From Jacaranda mimosifolia (taxonomy: Eukaryota > Streptophyta > Magnoliopsida > Lamiales > Bignoniaceae), in NCBI GenBank assembly GCA_018894105.1, contig CM032128.1:20379001-20443000 (forward strand): a stretch of 64,000 nucleotides of DNA, read 5' to 3'. Positions 45,440 through 56,586 of the stretch are shown piece by piece (within the stretch, counting starts at the first letter, position 1; each line of letters starts with the position of its first letter). The notes beneath the pieces are model-generated. The model was not told the origin of the DNA and did no database searches. It saw only the letters and a list, made by a program, of their open reading frames with translations. A program made the position numbers and the translations under genes.

Positions 45440-45900
45440 AGATTTATTTTTTATGAAGCTCCTTTGTGGGGTTTTACTGGAGTTATTTGTTGTTTGTGTA
45501 CACCCCTTGTTGTTGAATCCATCATTGCTATTGTTGTGCACCCCTTGGGTGTAGATATAGTCTTTTTATTGCACATGTCCTTGGAGGTCTTATAACAACC
45601 TTTTATTTTCCACATGTCCCCTGGAGGTTCTTATAGTGTTTTTTTATGTGTTTGCGATATGCTATGTAGGGGGCTTATAGTGGTCTTTTGCCATGAACTA
45701 GCAGGGGGCCTTATAGTGGTGCTTATCTCGATCACCTCCAACACCTTTAGAGGTCTTACAGTGGTGTTGATCCAACACACCATCCGATCATCGGTGAAGT
45801 TGTGTGTGTCTTAACTAATGTTGCACATCCATTGTTGTTGTTGTTTTTTTTTTTTTTTGTGCAGTACCTCTTAGGTCTTACAACAAACAACATAATCCTA
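45440..45900. repeat. Tandem array in G3
   Basis: Degenerate units such as CACATGTCC(T/C)(T/C)TGGAGGT(C/T)(C/T)TTATA and AGGGGGCTTATAGTGGTCTTT recur about every 50-60 bases. Words and position (directly after the integrase end) match the arrays of G1 and G2. Confidence 0.55.
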
Positions 45901-46089
45901 CATTGATTATTAGGCATAAAAAAAGTGAACAGTTATATGGAAAGTAGTAGAGAATTCTTATTAACAAAAAACAAAGGAAATAAAAGTTGTTCCTTATTTA
46001 GGAATATTTTTTATTTAAGAAAAACTCTAAGTACTTGGAGATATAAAATAACTATTAAAAAAATATATTCTAGAATTAATACTAGGGCA

Positions 46090-47200
46090 TAGCTCAAGGA
46101 TCATCCGTATTCAAGTGTAGAATCTCCTTATGTGTGAGATATTTTAGGTTTCGGGTACTTCTCCCCCATCCAGGATAGGCGATCTCCACTACATTGTAAG
46201 GGCCTTCCCACTTAGTATCTAGTTTGCCAAGGAGCCCTAAAGCCTCTACTTTTCTCATTACTAGATCCTCGACTTGAAAGTTTCTCAAGCGTATCTTAAC
46301 ATTGTACACTTTTTCCATCCTGGCTCTATACATTTCTGATTGGACCTTTGTTGCTTCTCTTTTTTTAGAGGGTATGTCAAAGTCTGCTCTCAGCTCCTAG
46401 GAATTTTGAAGGCATTATAGTTTCTCACGCCCTCCAGTTGATTTCTTGAACTTTGGTTAGGGTGACCGCTTTTGTACCATATACAAGGTTGAATAGTGAT
46501 TCTCCAGTAGACCTTTGAGGAGTGATTTGATAAGTCCAAAGTATGGAAAGGAGTTCATCTACCCAGACTCCTTTCGCATCTCCTAGCCGCATCTTTGAGT
46601 GTTGGAGAATAGTTTAGTTTGTGACATCTCCCTGTTCGTTAGCTTGAGAGTTGGCTACGAATGTGAAGAATTATTTGATGGTTAGCTCTTGATACTATTG
46701 TATGAGTTTAGCTCTAGTGAACTGGATCCTATTGTCCAAAACCAGTGCTCAGGGAATCCCAAATCTACACAGAGTGTTTCTCTAAAGGAACCTTATGTTA
46801 TTTTCTGATTTAGGTGCTACATATTTGACTTCCACTTACTTAGAGAAGTAATCTACTACAACTATGTGGAACTTCCTTTGGCCAATGGCATAGGGGAAAG
46901 GACCTACAATGCCCATGCCTTACTGGAGAAGAAGGCATGGGATGTTGATATGTTGTAAGAGGGCACTAGGTTGGTGATTCACGTTAGTGTGTTCTTGGCA
47001 AGACTTATAGGTCCTTTCTAGTGCTTGGTTATCTCTTAGCATAGTTGGCCGAAAGTACCCTTATTTGAGGGTCTTAGCTACTAAGGATCTTGCTCCTAAA
47101 TGATTTCAACAAAGACCTTCATGTATCTCGCGCATGACATATTCTGCTCTGTTTAGGGCTAGAAACTTTAGGTAAGGTTAGGAGAAACTGCATTTGTACA
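46090..47200 (-). pseudogene. G3 integrase remnant
   Basis: From right to left on the minus strand: an HHCC zinc region (IHEGLC...NHLGARSLVAKTLK...CQEH), core start GPFPYAIGQRKFHIVVVDYFSK with the first Asp, RALVLDNRIQFTRAKL with the second Asp, and SQANEQGDVTN where the usual NGQ-x-E-V-TN has Asp in place of the catalytic Glu. It then runs WVDELLSILWTYQITPQRSTGESLFNLVYGTKAV and the open C-terminal end at 46333-46094, YNVKIRLRNFQVEDLVMRKVEALGLLGKLDTKWEGPYNVV, the usual FQVGDLVLRK...GKL.P.WEGPY. Several stops break it. Confidence 0.9.
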
Positions 47201-47569
47201 AGTCTTCGTCTAATAATATAAACCTTATTACTGTTATCTTCACATCTTGAGCCTCATTTAGATCTTTTGGGAAGTCACTCTTTTGTAGATATTTTATGAT
47301 GATGATCATTTATGTTGCAGTGTATGTCTATTACTTTAAGAAACAAATAGGTTGCATATTTTAGGAATTCTTGGTTTAGAGCATCTATATTTAGGAAAGT
47401 GATCTGCTGACTCTGCACAGTCACTAGGGTGCTGGCTCTCTTAGCCAATCAATTTGCATCCAAATTTTCTTCGCGTAGTATTTGTGTAAGAGTGAAGCTC
47501 CCAAACATCTGACTAATTACTCCTACTCGATTAACACACTTCACTAAACTATTATCTTTGACCTCATAA

Positions 47570-48110
47570 TCCTGTCAACATGGTTTACCACCAACTGGGA
47601 ATTGCTATGGGCTTGCAAACATCGTGCTCTAGTTGTGTAAGCTAGCTTCATTCCTATGATCAATGCTTCATATTCGACTTCATTATTGGCGGCTCAGAAG
47701 TTGAACTTTATGGCACTCAAGCTTATCTCCTTGGGGAATTCCCAGGACTATTCTTTTTACATTGCCAAAACTTAGGATTCGTCTCTGTAAAGGATCTAGG
47801 TAGAGAAAGAACTTAAAGCGTTATCTTCTGTGCCTTCAACTATGAGACAACCATATCTTGGGATTTTATGGTTGGTCGTGGGTGATATTCGATTCCATAT
47901 TGACTCAGCTCAACAATCCATTTAAACATTCTTTAAAAAGCCTATAGATTGCTTAGTATTCTCTTTAGTGGGTGGTTGATGAGTACTACAATCTAGTAGG
48001 CTTGGAAATAAGGTTGGAGTTTCTCGGCAGCAGTCAGCACATCAAGGGCCAAGTTATTAATAAAGTAGTGCCTCACTTTTAGACCTTGCACGAGAGGGTT
48101 GACATAGTAA
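47570..48110 (-). pseudogene. G3 RNase H and RT connection remnant
   Basis: About 48060-47940 reads VVLINHPLKRILSN and MFKWIVELSQYGIEYHPRP (usually VLTDQPL..IL..P...GR..KW.IEL.E..I.Y.PR). About 47720-47590 reads AANNEVEYEALIIGMKLAYTTRAR (usually TNNEAEYEALI.GL.LA), the catalytic Glu region of RNase H, followed by HSNSQLVVNHV. Stops occur between blocks. Confidence 0.82.
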
Positions 48111-48249
48111 ATAGTTGGTATTCCCTTTTTTTTTTCTCTTGTACCAGGGTGGCACAACATCTACATTATAGCTCTAGGTACAAGAATAATAGTTCTCCCA
48201 TTATTAGCTTCCTTAGTAGAATGTGTGATGTTAAGCACACATTCAGTTA

Positions 48250-49340
48250 CTTGAAGGCTCTATCACATTCTTCAATCCATTTCAAGGGCCTTAATTCTTC
48301 TTAGGATCTTAAAGAAGGGCAGTCCCTTCTCTACAAACTAAGAAATAAAACTGCTTAGAGTAGCTAAGTGTTCACCCAACATTTGTATTTCTTTGACGTT
48401 TTATGGATGTGGCATCCAGAGTATTACTTTTATCTTATTGAGGTTAGCCTATATCCCTCATAGCAAAACAACATGTTTAAGAACTTTCATTTGCCCATGT
48501 TAAAGACGTATTTTGCCAACTAGAGTCGTAGATTGGACTTCCTTAGGATGTCAAAGCATTATCTTAAATCATGGAGGTGGTCTCTTTACTTGTGGCTTTT
48601 GAGTAGTATGTCACCTATGTATATCTTCATATTTCTCTCAAACATGTCTTTGAACATATGATTCACTATTCTTTGGTTTGCAGTACCTGTGGTCTTAAGC
48701 TAAAAAGATATTACATATTAGTAGTATATTACGTGTGCGGTTATGAAGTTAGTCTTCTCTTGATTTTCCAGGACCAAGCTAATATAGTTGTACTCTTGGT
48801 AGGCATTAAGAAAGTTTAATATATTGTATTCTACTGTAGAGTCTACATGTGCATCTATCTAGGGAAATTAGAATGGATTTTTCGAGCAACCTTCATTTAG
48901 GTCGGTAAAATCAATATACATCCTCTATTTTCCATTGAGTTCAGCGCCAACACTACATTGGCCAAACACTCGGGTTATTAGACCGGTTAGATGTACTTAG
49001 CCTCCAGCAACTTGTCAATTTCTAACTTGATTATTTGATTCCACTATGCTCCAAAATTTCTTCTCTTTTGCTTTATTAGTTGTGCATCTGGGTTTACTTT
49101 GAAGGGCTACATGATAATGTTTAGAGAGATTTCTCACAAGTCCATCACGATCCATGTAAAGACATCACGATTCTTCCTTAAAAACCATACCAACTCCTTG
49201 TCAAAGCCATGGTCTAGGAAGGCTTTGAGTTTGGTGATCTTCAATAGGTTGCCTAGGAAGATCTCTATAGTCTTGAGCTCTTTACTAGTTCCAAATTCAA
49301 CTTTAAAGCCATCATCTTCCTACCATATGGTCCTAACTGG
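48250..49340 (-). pseudogene. G3 reverse transcriptase remnant
   Basis: Right to left: ELKTIEI...LKAFLDQGFDKELVWFLRKNRDVFTW (linker typically ...LR.N.DVFAW), FKVNPDAQLIKQKRRNFGA, KLEIDKLLEAKYI, then ECLANVVLALN. A damaged palm follows: FLNAYQEYNYISLVLENQEKTNFIT (usually DAYSGYNQI....D..KTAFIT) and RIVNHMFKDMFERNMKIYIGDILLKSHK, where YVDD is YIGD (48610-48621 on the plus strand), losing the first catalytic Asp. The connection motif PFFKILRRIKALEM lies near 48290. Inactive. Confidence 0.88.
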
Positions 49341-49558
49341 GATGGATCTCTAGCATCTATAACCTGGGTGTTTGCTTTCTCTGTTCTTCTATGAATATGG
49401 TGAGTGGTCGACATTGGATGTTCACCATTGAATGCATTGTGTGCTCACATAGTGTCTAGCAATTAGGGTGTCTTCGATTGACTACTCCTTGTGTCATCAT
49501 CTTGGAGCACCATTGGGGCATCAAAATCTTGAGGCTTTGATCCTGTTTGCACCCTCAA

Positions 49559-49863
49559 TGGTGCTTGAAAGTAAAGCTAGGACCTTTATTGAAAGTCAAC
49601 CAATTAAGATGGTTTTTGCTATAAAATGTGTTCGTATGGGGTTAGAGTTTAAGACTTTTTAATGAATGATTTTTTGTGTTCCTTTTGAGTTGATATTTAT
49701 AATAACTAAGTGCTTGGTGGGCTTAGCCTCACTTAGGTCTAGGTGCCTATTCTAATGGCCTTAATTGATTGGACGCGTTGGTCTTTTACTTAATTACCAT
49801 TTATTTAAATTAGATCCTTTTATTTAATTTTTACCTTTTTTACTCTTATGGTCTTATCTTTCA
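49559..49863 (-). repeat. G3 right LTR
   Basis: Begins near GGTGCTTGAAAGTAAAGC, comparable with GTTGCTTGGAAATAAAGC of the G2 LTR, and ends CTTATCTTTCA directly before a TA/TG microsatellite. The adjacent primer-binding sequence seen in G1 and G2 is deleted. Confidence 0.65.
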
Positions 49864-49914
<51 letters not shown>

Positions 49915-49927
49915 TGTGTGTGCGCGC
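49864..49927. repeat. Compound (TA)n(TG)n microsatellite
   Basis: About 10 TA repeats pass into about 16 TG repeats, then TGAG(TG)3 and CGCGCA. It starts exactly at the right end of G3. Confidence 0.9.
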
Positions 49928-51219
49928 ATATTAACATGTAATAGTATTATATAATGTCTGTATATAGTAATAAAGAATAAGAAATTAAATACTATTAAAT
50001 ATGTATATTTGTTTTAAATATATACTAGAACCTAAATATTAATATATAGTAATGTATATAAATTATAAATTATAAATTATAAATTGGAAATTAGAAATAG
50101 AAACAAGAGATAGAACTAGAAATTAGAATTAGCTATTATAAATAATAATTAGAATTACTAATAAGAAATTAGAAATTTATCCTTAAACCCATATTTGAAT
50201 TGTAAATTAGAAATGTAGATAATAGTGATTAGAACGAGTATTTATACGTTGATAGAAGAAGATTATTTTGGGAATGTGTTATAGTAAGACTTTTAATGAA
50301 ATATGTAACTATCTGTACATATTAGTAATAATTTGTAGTAGTAGCTATATTTATTTTAGATAGTTGTATTTTATAAATATTATAATATATAACTAGTTAT
50401 ATATTACAAATAATATAATTATTTATTCACTAGTTGTAATTAGCAATTAGTTATATATTGTAAATATTATAACAAAAAGTATTAGTATATATGTAGTGTA
50501 TATATATACACTTGAATTAGTGTGTATAATTGTATGCTTATTTATTGCTTATGTATAGTTATATTCATGTCATTAATTTACTATGTGTTAAAAATTTAAT
50601 AGGTTAGTTCATATCATTTGTCCACTCGTTGATTTTTGAATTTCATCTTATTTTTTGGTAAACATTTCTTTTATATTTAGTACTTATATTATTAGAAAAT
50701 TGTAGTTCTATAAATTGTAAGCATGCATCATAGAAAATTAGATTGAATTGGTGGTGTTATAAAGGAGTATTGGATTTAGGGAAAGGGTTAACCTCTCTAT
50801 TTATTGCTGTTGGATTATTGGTTGCTAGTATGCATTGGAGTTATAAGGGGATGTGATGTGTTATATAGTTTGACTCATACTATATTGTGTTACATATTTG
50901 TTAGTTGCAAAATGTTGGAATTGTTATATGTTAAGGGGAAAGTCAATAATATAGCTAAATTACCCTTAGTAGCCCTTAATAATTTGTTCTCGGAAGTTGA
51001 AATTACAAATTTACCACACAGAGTATTAAACTATAACTATACCCTTTTTGAGAGCGAATTGAAAAATTATGACCAATAGAGCACTAGTTGTCGACAATAA
51101 GCATCAATAAAATCTAGATTTCCTTGTATTGATAAAATGATATTAACAAGTGGAATTGAATTATGCCATACTTTATAAATATAAGATAAAGGGAAGGGTA
51201 CATGAAGCAAGTGCCTTTC
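49928..51219. other. AT-rich stretch between G3 and CACTA-2
   Basis: AAATTATAAATT and AAATTAGAAAT words dominate 50050-50240. The open stretch of 91 codons at 50804-51079 is not recognisable. The left terminus of CACTA-2 should lie here or just right of it, but no CACTACAAGAAAA-like sequence was identified with confidence. Confidence 0.45.
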
Positions 51220-53340
51220 GAAAAGACTTTATGCTTTAATGCATTCCACATGTAATAAGTAAAGATGCTACAAGAGCCCTAGAGCAACAGGTGTTACGTT
51301 TCATTGTTTAGATAGAAATGCATCGTAGCATTTTGACAGTAAGTACCCTGAATATTTATGAGACTTGGAATGCAAGGTATGAGTTATGTGCCGATGGATT
51401 TACTCATTTTTATGAATTAGCTTCCCTGACTTATAATTGTAATGCCATACAACTTACCCCCCAAAATGTATACCATATATGTTTCTAGCTTGTATCATAC
51501 TTGAAAAAAAATAAATCCAAAGGCAATGATAAATGTATGAATTAAATTGTGGCCTTCCTACTGATGATGTTTCAACCAGATAGAATTTCACAATAAGGGT
51601 TGCATTGTTGTGGACCATAAATGGTTTCCAAGCCCATGGGATATGATTTGATTGGATGACTATAGTTAAACTTGCTTGTCCTTATTATATGGAATGAGTC
51701 TTCAATCTTAAAAATGCTTGGTTTGATTTTAATAGACAATTTCTAGATCTGGATCACCCGTACAGGAGGAATATAAGTAGTTTCGAAAAAGAATTTGACC
51801 GAGTATGATACCCCTCCTCCAAAATTAGGTAAGGAGGAAGTGTGCATATAAGTTGCCAAAAGTTACTAAATAGGGATCCAATTTGGAGCATAATTGGACA
51901 AAGAAGAATATAGTTTAGGAATTACCATATTGGATAGGTGGTTCGACATAATTTAGATGTGATGCATGTAGAGAAGAATATCTTTGATAATGTTCTCCAT
52001 AAAATTATAGGCATTAAAGGTAAGACTAAGGATAATGTGATTGCTCAAATGGATTTAAAGGAGTATGATAGAGGATTGAAAGGAATATTATAAGCGACAT
52101 GAGTTGGAATTGATTGATAAGAGTGATGGTAAGGTGAGAAAGTCGAAAGCTAAGTATGCATTGGCACTAGAATAGAGGGGAAATGTATGTGAATAAGGCA
52201 AAGGGCTTTGGATGCTTAATGAATATTCTTCAGATCTAGTGTGGTGTTTTGACATGGTATAGTGTAAGGTTGCATAGGCTGAAGAGCTAGGAGATTGTCA
52301 CATTTTCATGAAATTGTTGTTTCCAATTGCTTTTAGGAAACTATCAGATCAAATTTGGAAACCTCTAGTGATGTTGAGCAAATGAGACATGAAGATTTGG
52401 ATAATATGGAAAAAATATTTCCATTATTTTTTGTAAATTAGAAAGAAATTTTCACTAGGGTTCTTTATTTCGATGAAGCATTTGCTAGTTCATTTGATAG
52501 ATGAGGCATATAATAGATGCCTAGTCTAGGAGCATGTATCCATTTGAAATGTAATACTATAAGTACTCATACTAATTTTGAATTTTGGATTTGGTATGCA
52601 TTGTATTTTATTATATTTGCCCATCTTATTTTTTCCCATCTAGAGGGTAAGCTTGAAATGATTGTTAAATAAAAAGCACCAATAGAATGATCAATTTGAG
52701 TGGCATATTTATGTTGAGAGACATTAAATTTATGTTCTTTTTACTTCGAGTCTCGTGTTCATATCTTGAGGACAAGAGCTGGATGGAAAAATGATGGTCG
52801 AAATGATGAATCAATTGCACAACTCTATCTATTTTCTATCACTAGGCCGTGCTACAGTGTTTGAACAATTGGTACTTAAATGATCTGAGCTTTACCCTGT
52901 CACCGTATATGTCTTGCTCAATTGCGAGGAGGTAAAACAAATTATTAAGTAATTCAAACATTAGTAACCCAAGATATTTAACACCTTAAGCGTGACATGT
53001 CTAATGGTGGCTTATATTAGATTATTATTGCAGTTACTTTATTGATTTCTTCATATTTGGTTCTGAAAATGTTGATGGTAGAATTGGACATGAAATTTTT
53101 ACAAATAGGTATAAAACTTATGTAAATATGAGATGCTTTTAACAAATGGAAAATAGTTGTATATTATTTTATAATAATTATTAGTTCTAACAACTATAAT
53201 TTATGATAGCTACATAACTAGAGTATTGGCATCACAAATTAATTTTTGCATGACCTGGTCTAGGATCTAAATAGATTGATTAGGATATAAAAAAATAAAA
53301 AATATTTTGTGAATGGATTCAAGTTTGACATGCAAACATG
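51220..53340 (+). pseudogene. CACTA-2 TNP2 transposase remnant
   Basis: Plus-strand landmarks in order. About 51440-51480 reads IVMPYNLPPKM (usually VVL(I/V)PYNLPPW(L/M)C). About 51610-51680 gives a degraded TINDFPAYG.LSGW region. About 51735-51775 gives RQFLDLDHPYRRN (usually HR.FLP..HP.R..). About 51935-52075 gives VVRHNLDVMHVEKNIFDNVLHKIIGIKGKTKDNVIAQMDLKEYDR, an unbroken signature segment. Later blocks to about 52660 are recognisable mainly by alignment with CACTA-1. Stops and frameshifts separate all blocks, so no active transposase is made. Confidence 0.88.
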
Positions 53341-53373
53341 GGTTGAGAGTAAAAAGACCATGAATAGTGGGGT

Positions 53374-53640
53374 ATGGGTAAAGGAGTTGATGGGGCAGAT
53401 ATTGAAGATTATTGTCATGGGATTTTCAAAGAAGTTGTAGAATTGAAATATTTAGGATATTCTGTAAAAAGAGTGGTTTTATTTCATTGTGACTGGTTGG
53501 ATACTACTCCTAGACAAGGTATTTGTATAGTACATCTTGAATATAGGATTGTTGAAATGAGGCATGAGGTTAGGTATAGAAAGTATAATCTATTTAATAT
53601 TGCATAACAATCTCAATAGGTTTACTACGTTTTATGCCAA
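53374..53640 (+). pseudogene. CACTA-2 DUF4216-like segment
   Basis: An open stretch (GKGVDGADIEDYCHGIFKEVVELKYLGYSVKRVVLFHCDWLDTTPRQG...) matches the DUF4216 domain commonly fused to or next to plant CACTA transposases. The core there reads YYG.L.EI.EL.Y.G....VLF.C.W.D. It continues past a stop at 53605 with VYYVLCQAKLREKINWW. A D/E-rich tail (EDNDEDAQHSDDEDEYD) ends near 53920. Only this segment, not the whole gene, is open; splicing may have joined it originally. The role of the domain is unknown. Confidence 0.8.
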
Positions 53641-54102
53641 GCCAAACTTAGAGAGAAGATTAATTGGTGGATGAAAGCATGAGCTCAATTAGAGATAGAA
53701 GCTTTAATCATGCTAAAAAGGCATGTCAAAATAATATAGTTTTAGATGTTCGTGCAATAAACATGATGAGCTTCTAGAACTATTAGGAGGTCAAAGTCAA
53801 CCGGCAGAGGATGTAACATTGTCAGACATTTACGAAGTTAATAGTGTCAACGGTGAGGATAATGATGAAGATGCCCAACATAGTGATGATGAAGATGAAT
53901 ATGATAAATCTTATTTAGATTGAACTAACCCATGCATGAAATTTCTTTTATTTCATGCATGTCATAAAACTATATTAAATTTTTTATGTTCATTTTTCAA
54001 ATTACAATTATTGGATAAATTGTGGCATCATTTTTGCATACAATTTTTTGTACATATTTTTCAAGCATCCAACGTTTGATACACATTTTTTGTTCAACGC
54101 AG

Positions 54103-55960
54103 ATGGATCCACCACATCATCCTCTTTATACCAAAGCACGAGGTAGTGTTAGAAGACGAGGGATGGGAGCCTCTATCGCTCGAGCTCAGCACCACCCCCA
54201 ACCTTGTGTACAGTCTTCAGCCCAGCCTCAACCTCATCCCCATCCCCAACCACATCCACAAGCCCAATTACACCCTCATCTTGAGCCTACAAATCTTTCA
54301 TCACCTCCAGAGGTTGGGGGCCTTGGTAGTATGCCTACCCTTCGTCTCACATCATCGACACCAATAGGCCCATCTTCATCATCTCCATCACATTCTCCCT
54401 CAGAACTTCCAAACTCTTCATCACCCCTCCCAGGATGTCAGCCTTCATCTTCTGCACCATGTCATACTTCTCATCCATCAGGTAGTGGTCAGACAACAGG
54501 AAACGTAATAAAAGAGCAACCCCTAAGGTTTGGAAAGGTTTATTTGGTCCCTGAGGGAACTGCAGGGTAAGTTTATACAATTTGATTGAATAATTATTGA
54601 ATATAGTTTGGAGAGTTTTATATGCTAATTTATTCATTTGTTGTAATGAACTTTATGTAGGTACATACCATCCAAGGAGGGCACTCAACACATCACCACC
54701 ATCATCAAAAGTAACATGGATGGCACATATAAAAGTTGGTTAGATATCCCAGAGGCCACTCGAGCCATGTGGTTTCGAGAATGGAAGGTATGAATAATTG
54801 TTTATTTAAGTTGGTTTGTAATTGTATATAATTCATGGTATTTCACATATCCATTTTATTTATTATGTAGAAACATGTCTATTGGGATCCGCATTTTGAG
54901 GGCCATATGCGAAAGGCCTTTGAAGCCAAGGGATCTCATCGCTTGCGGGATATGTACTTGGAAGCCCGCAACAGCGGCATTAGACCAAGATGGCTAGGCG
55001 AACAAACTTGGAATGAATTGTGCCTTCATTGGAGCTCTACAAATTTCAAAAGGAAGTCCATCCAAGCCAAGATGAATCGTGCTTCTGAGGTAGGGGGAGT
55101 CCTCCATACTAGCGGATGTATATCTATTGGTACGCATGCAAATAGGATGGTAAGTCCTTTTCATTTTAGTATTTAACTTATTTATTACATAAGTCATTAT
55201 GTATGTAATATTTTTATCTGGATCACATGGTTTTAATTTATCATGTAGGCTCAGGAGCTGAATAGGCCACCCACACATGCTGAGTTGTTTACTCGTACCC
55301 ATCAAAGGAAGTCTGACAAGCGTTGGGTAGAGCCGCGAGCAGAGATGGTTTATGTAAGTGTTTAAATGTAGGAGTCTTATATTCTCTAACATTTAATTTT
55401 TTTTTTTGGGTACATTTTATATAAACTTTCTCGTTATATTGTAGGAGAACTTTCAGCAAGAGCTTGCTCGAAGACAGCAATCCAAAACCCAGGCTGAGGG
55501 TGGTGATGAGGGTGCTAGTGTTGGGTCTCAACAGTCAGAGATTAATATTTGGTTGAGGGCTGCAGGAGGCCGCAATAAGAAGGGACGGGTGTATGGGTTG
55601 GGGTACCAGCAGATTGCAAATAGCCATAATAACCTTACTGATGTACCATCATCCTCATCTACTGCATATACAACAGACATGCATACACAGTTTGAGGAGA
55701 TGAGGAAGCACATAGCACATATAGAAGAGTTGTTCAATCAACGTGTTGATAGTGTGCAAGAGCAACAACAACAAATTATTGCCAGTCAGCAGCAGATAAT
55801 GTCCACAATGATGCAGCAATTCAACATTATCATGAAACGCGTTCCTCAATGTCCATCACCACCTCTAGAGCGGCCTGCACAGGATGTTGTTGACCATCAA
55901 GGAGATAAGGTGGTCGACAACAACATTCAGGATAATTATCAAGATGATGGTACTTCTTAG
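54103..55960 (+). CDS. CACTA-2 second gene, putative plant transposase family protein (Transposase_24-like), five exons, intact
   Basis: Exons 54103-54566, 54661-54787, 54871-55149, 55249-55353 and 55445-55960 join in frame to 1491 bases (496 residues plus TAG). All four introns are short (83-99 bases) with GT...AG ends, three donors reading GTAAGT. Exon 1 is rich in Pro, His and Ser; exon 2 has WLDIPEATRAMWFREWK; exon 3 has YWDPHFEGHMRKAFEAKGSHRLRDMY and a basic NFKRKSIQAKMNR; exon 4 has HAELFTRTHQRK; exon 5 has a Gln-rich, coiled-coil-like stretch (about 25 residues around QEQQQQIIASQQQIM) and an acidic tail. This is the layout of the second CACTA gene (TNP1/tnpA-like role, binding subterminal repeats), an assignment by family. 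Start: ATG at 54103; an in-frame ATG at 54022 would add 27 hydrophobic residues, less likely. A domesticated gene cannot be excluded. Confidence 0.82.
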
Positions 55961-56229
55961 TTTTTAGATCTAAGTTTTAACTTACTCAAATGTCGACTTC
56001 TTAATATTTGTCTTAAATTTGAAATTGACAATGTATTACTATGTAAAGTTTTTGTTAACACATTATTTGTAACTTTATTATGCTTTTGTTGAATTTCTAT
56101 CTGATTATGGTTATATTGTAAACTAGTTGACATGCTGAAATTAAAAATTATATAATTAAATTTGATTTTTAAAAATATTACAAATTATCTAAGTCAAAAA
56201 AAAGTAAAGAAAAAAATATTAATTAATTT
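55961..56229. other. CACTA-2 3' untranslated region
   Basis: AT-rich sequence after the stop codon, with no further coding signal. AATAAA-like polyadenylation words are not distinct from the background. Confidence 0.45.
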
Positions 56230-56586
56230 TCAATAGAGCTTAATCAGAACATTAAAATCTCTACATGAATTTCTAATGATTTTCCATTGAAAGAATATAA
56301 AATAAAAATATATTTTTTTGTTATGAAAAATCCATGAAGAAACATTCCAAAAACAATTCCTTTGAAAATTGTGCCACTAATTTCTGATGGATTTTCCATC
56401 CAGAATTTGTGAAAATATATTATATGTGGGTTTTTGTCAGAAAATCCATCGTACAGTGCTTCCGACAACCACCTTTTTGACATACGTGTTTTCGTTGGAA
56501 GTCCATCAGAAATTTGACTAGTTATGATGGGTTTTCAATGGATTATGTTAGAAAATTTCATAGAAACACAAAATTTTCTTATAGTA
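56230..56586. repeat. CACTA-2 right terminal region with subterminal repeats
   Basis: Variants of TTTC(T/A)GATGGATTTTCC and GGAAGTCCATCAGAAATTT occur in both orientations about every 40-70 bases. The terminus TTTTCTTATAGTA is at 56574-56586. Such repeats are usual binding sites for the element's own second protein. Confidence 0.65.

Larger units (their letters stand above)
43882..49863 (-). mobile_element. G3: gypsy element with pol but no gag
   Basis: LTR-like ends at 43882-44187 and about 49559-49863 bound a minus-strand element containing reverse transcriptase, RNase H and integrase in gypsy order, then a weak tandem array (45440-45900) and an extra-ORF-like region before the left LTR. 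Gag, protease and primer-binding site are missing, the right LTR adjoining the start of RT within about 200 bases. The arrangement complements G1 and G2, which keep gag but lack pol. LTR wording (GATATTTATAATA-type block, GGGCTTAG, TTTTTACCTTTTT) is related between the two ends. No target duplication was found. Confidence 0.82.
51220..56586 (+). mobile_element. CACTA-2: En/Spm-like transposon with one intact gene
   Basis: A plus-strand element with a decayed TNP2 transposase (51220 to about 53000), a better-preserved DUF4216 segment (53374-53640), and an intact five-exon second gene (54103-55960). Its right end has GATGGATTTTCC-type subterminal repeats and finishes TTTTCTTATAGTA at 56574-56586, close to the TTTTCTTGTAGTG terminus common in CACTA elements. 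The left terminus was not located. The right end abuts the middle of another TNP2 (CACTA-3), so CACTA-2 apparently inserted into an older relative. Confidence 0.85.

Noticed and set aside
50804..51079. Plus-strand open frame of 91 codons next to CACTA-2
   Set aside because: No similarity to TNP2 or any domain I know, and no splice signals; not enough to call a gene.
54994..55849. Minus-strand frames of 132, 80, 69 and 64 codons
   Set aside because: Shadows of the intact five-exon gene on the plus strand; they cross its introns without any signal of their own.
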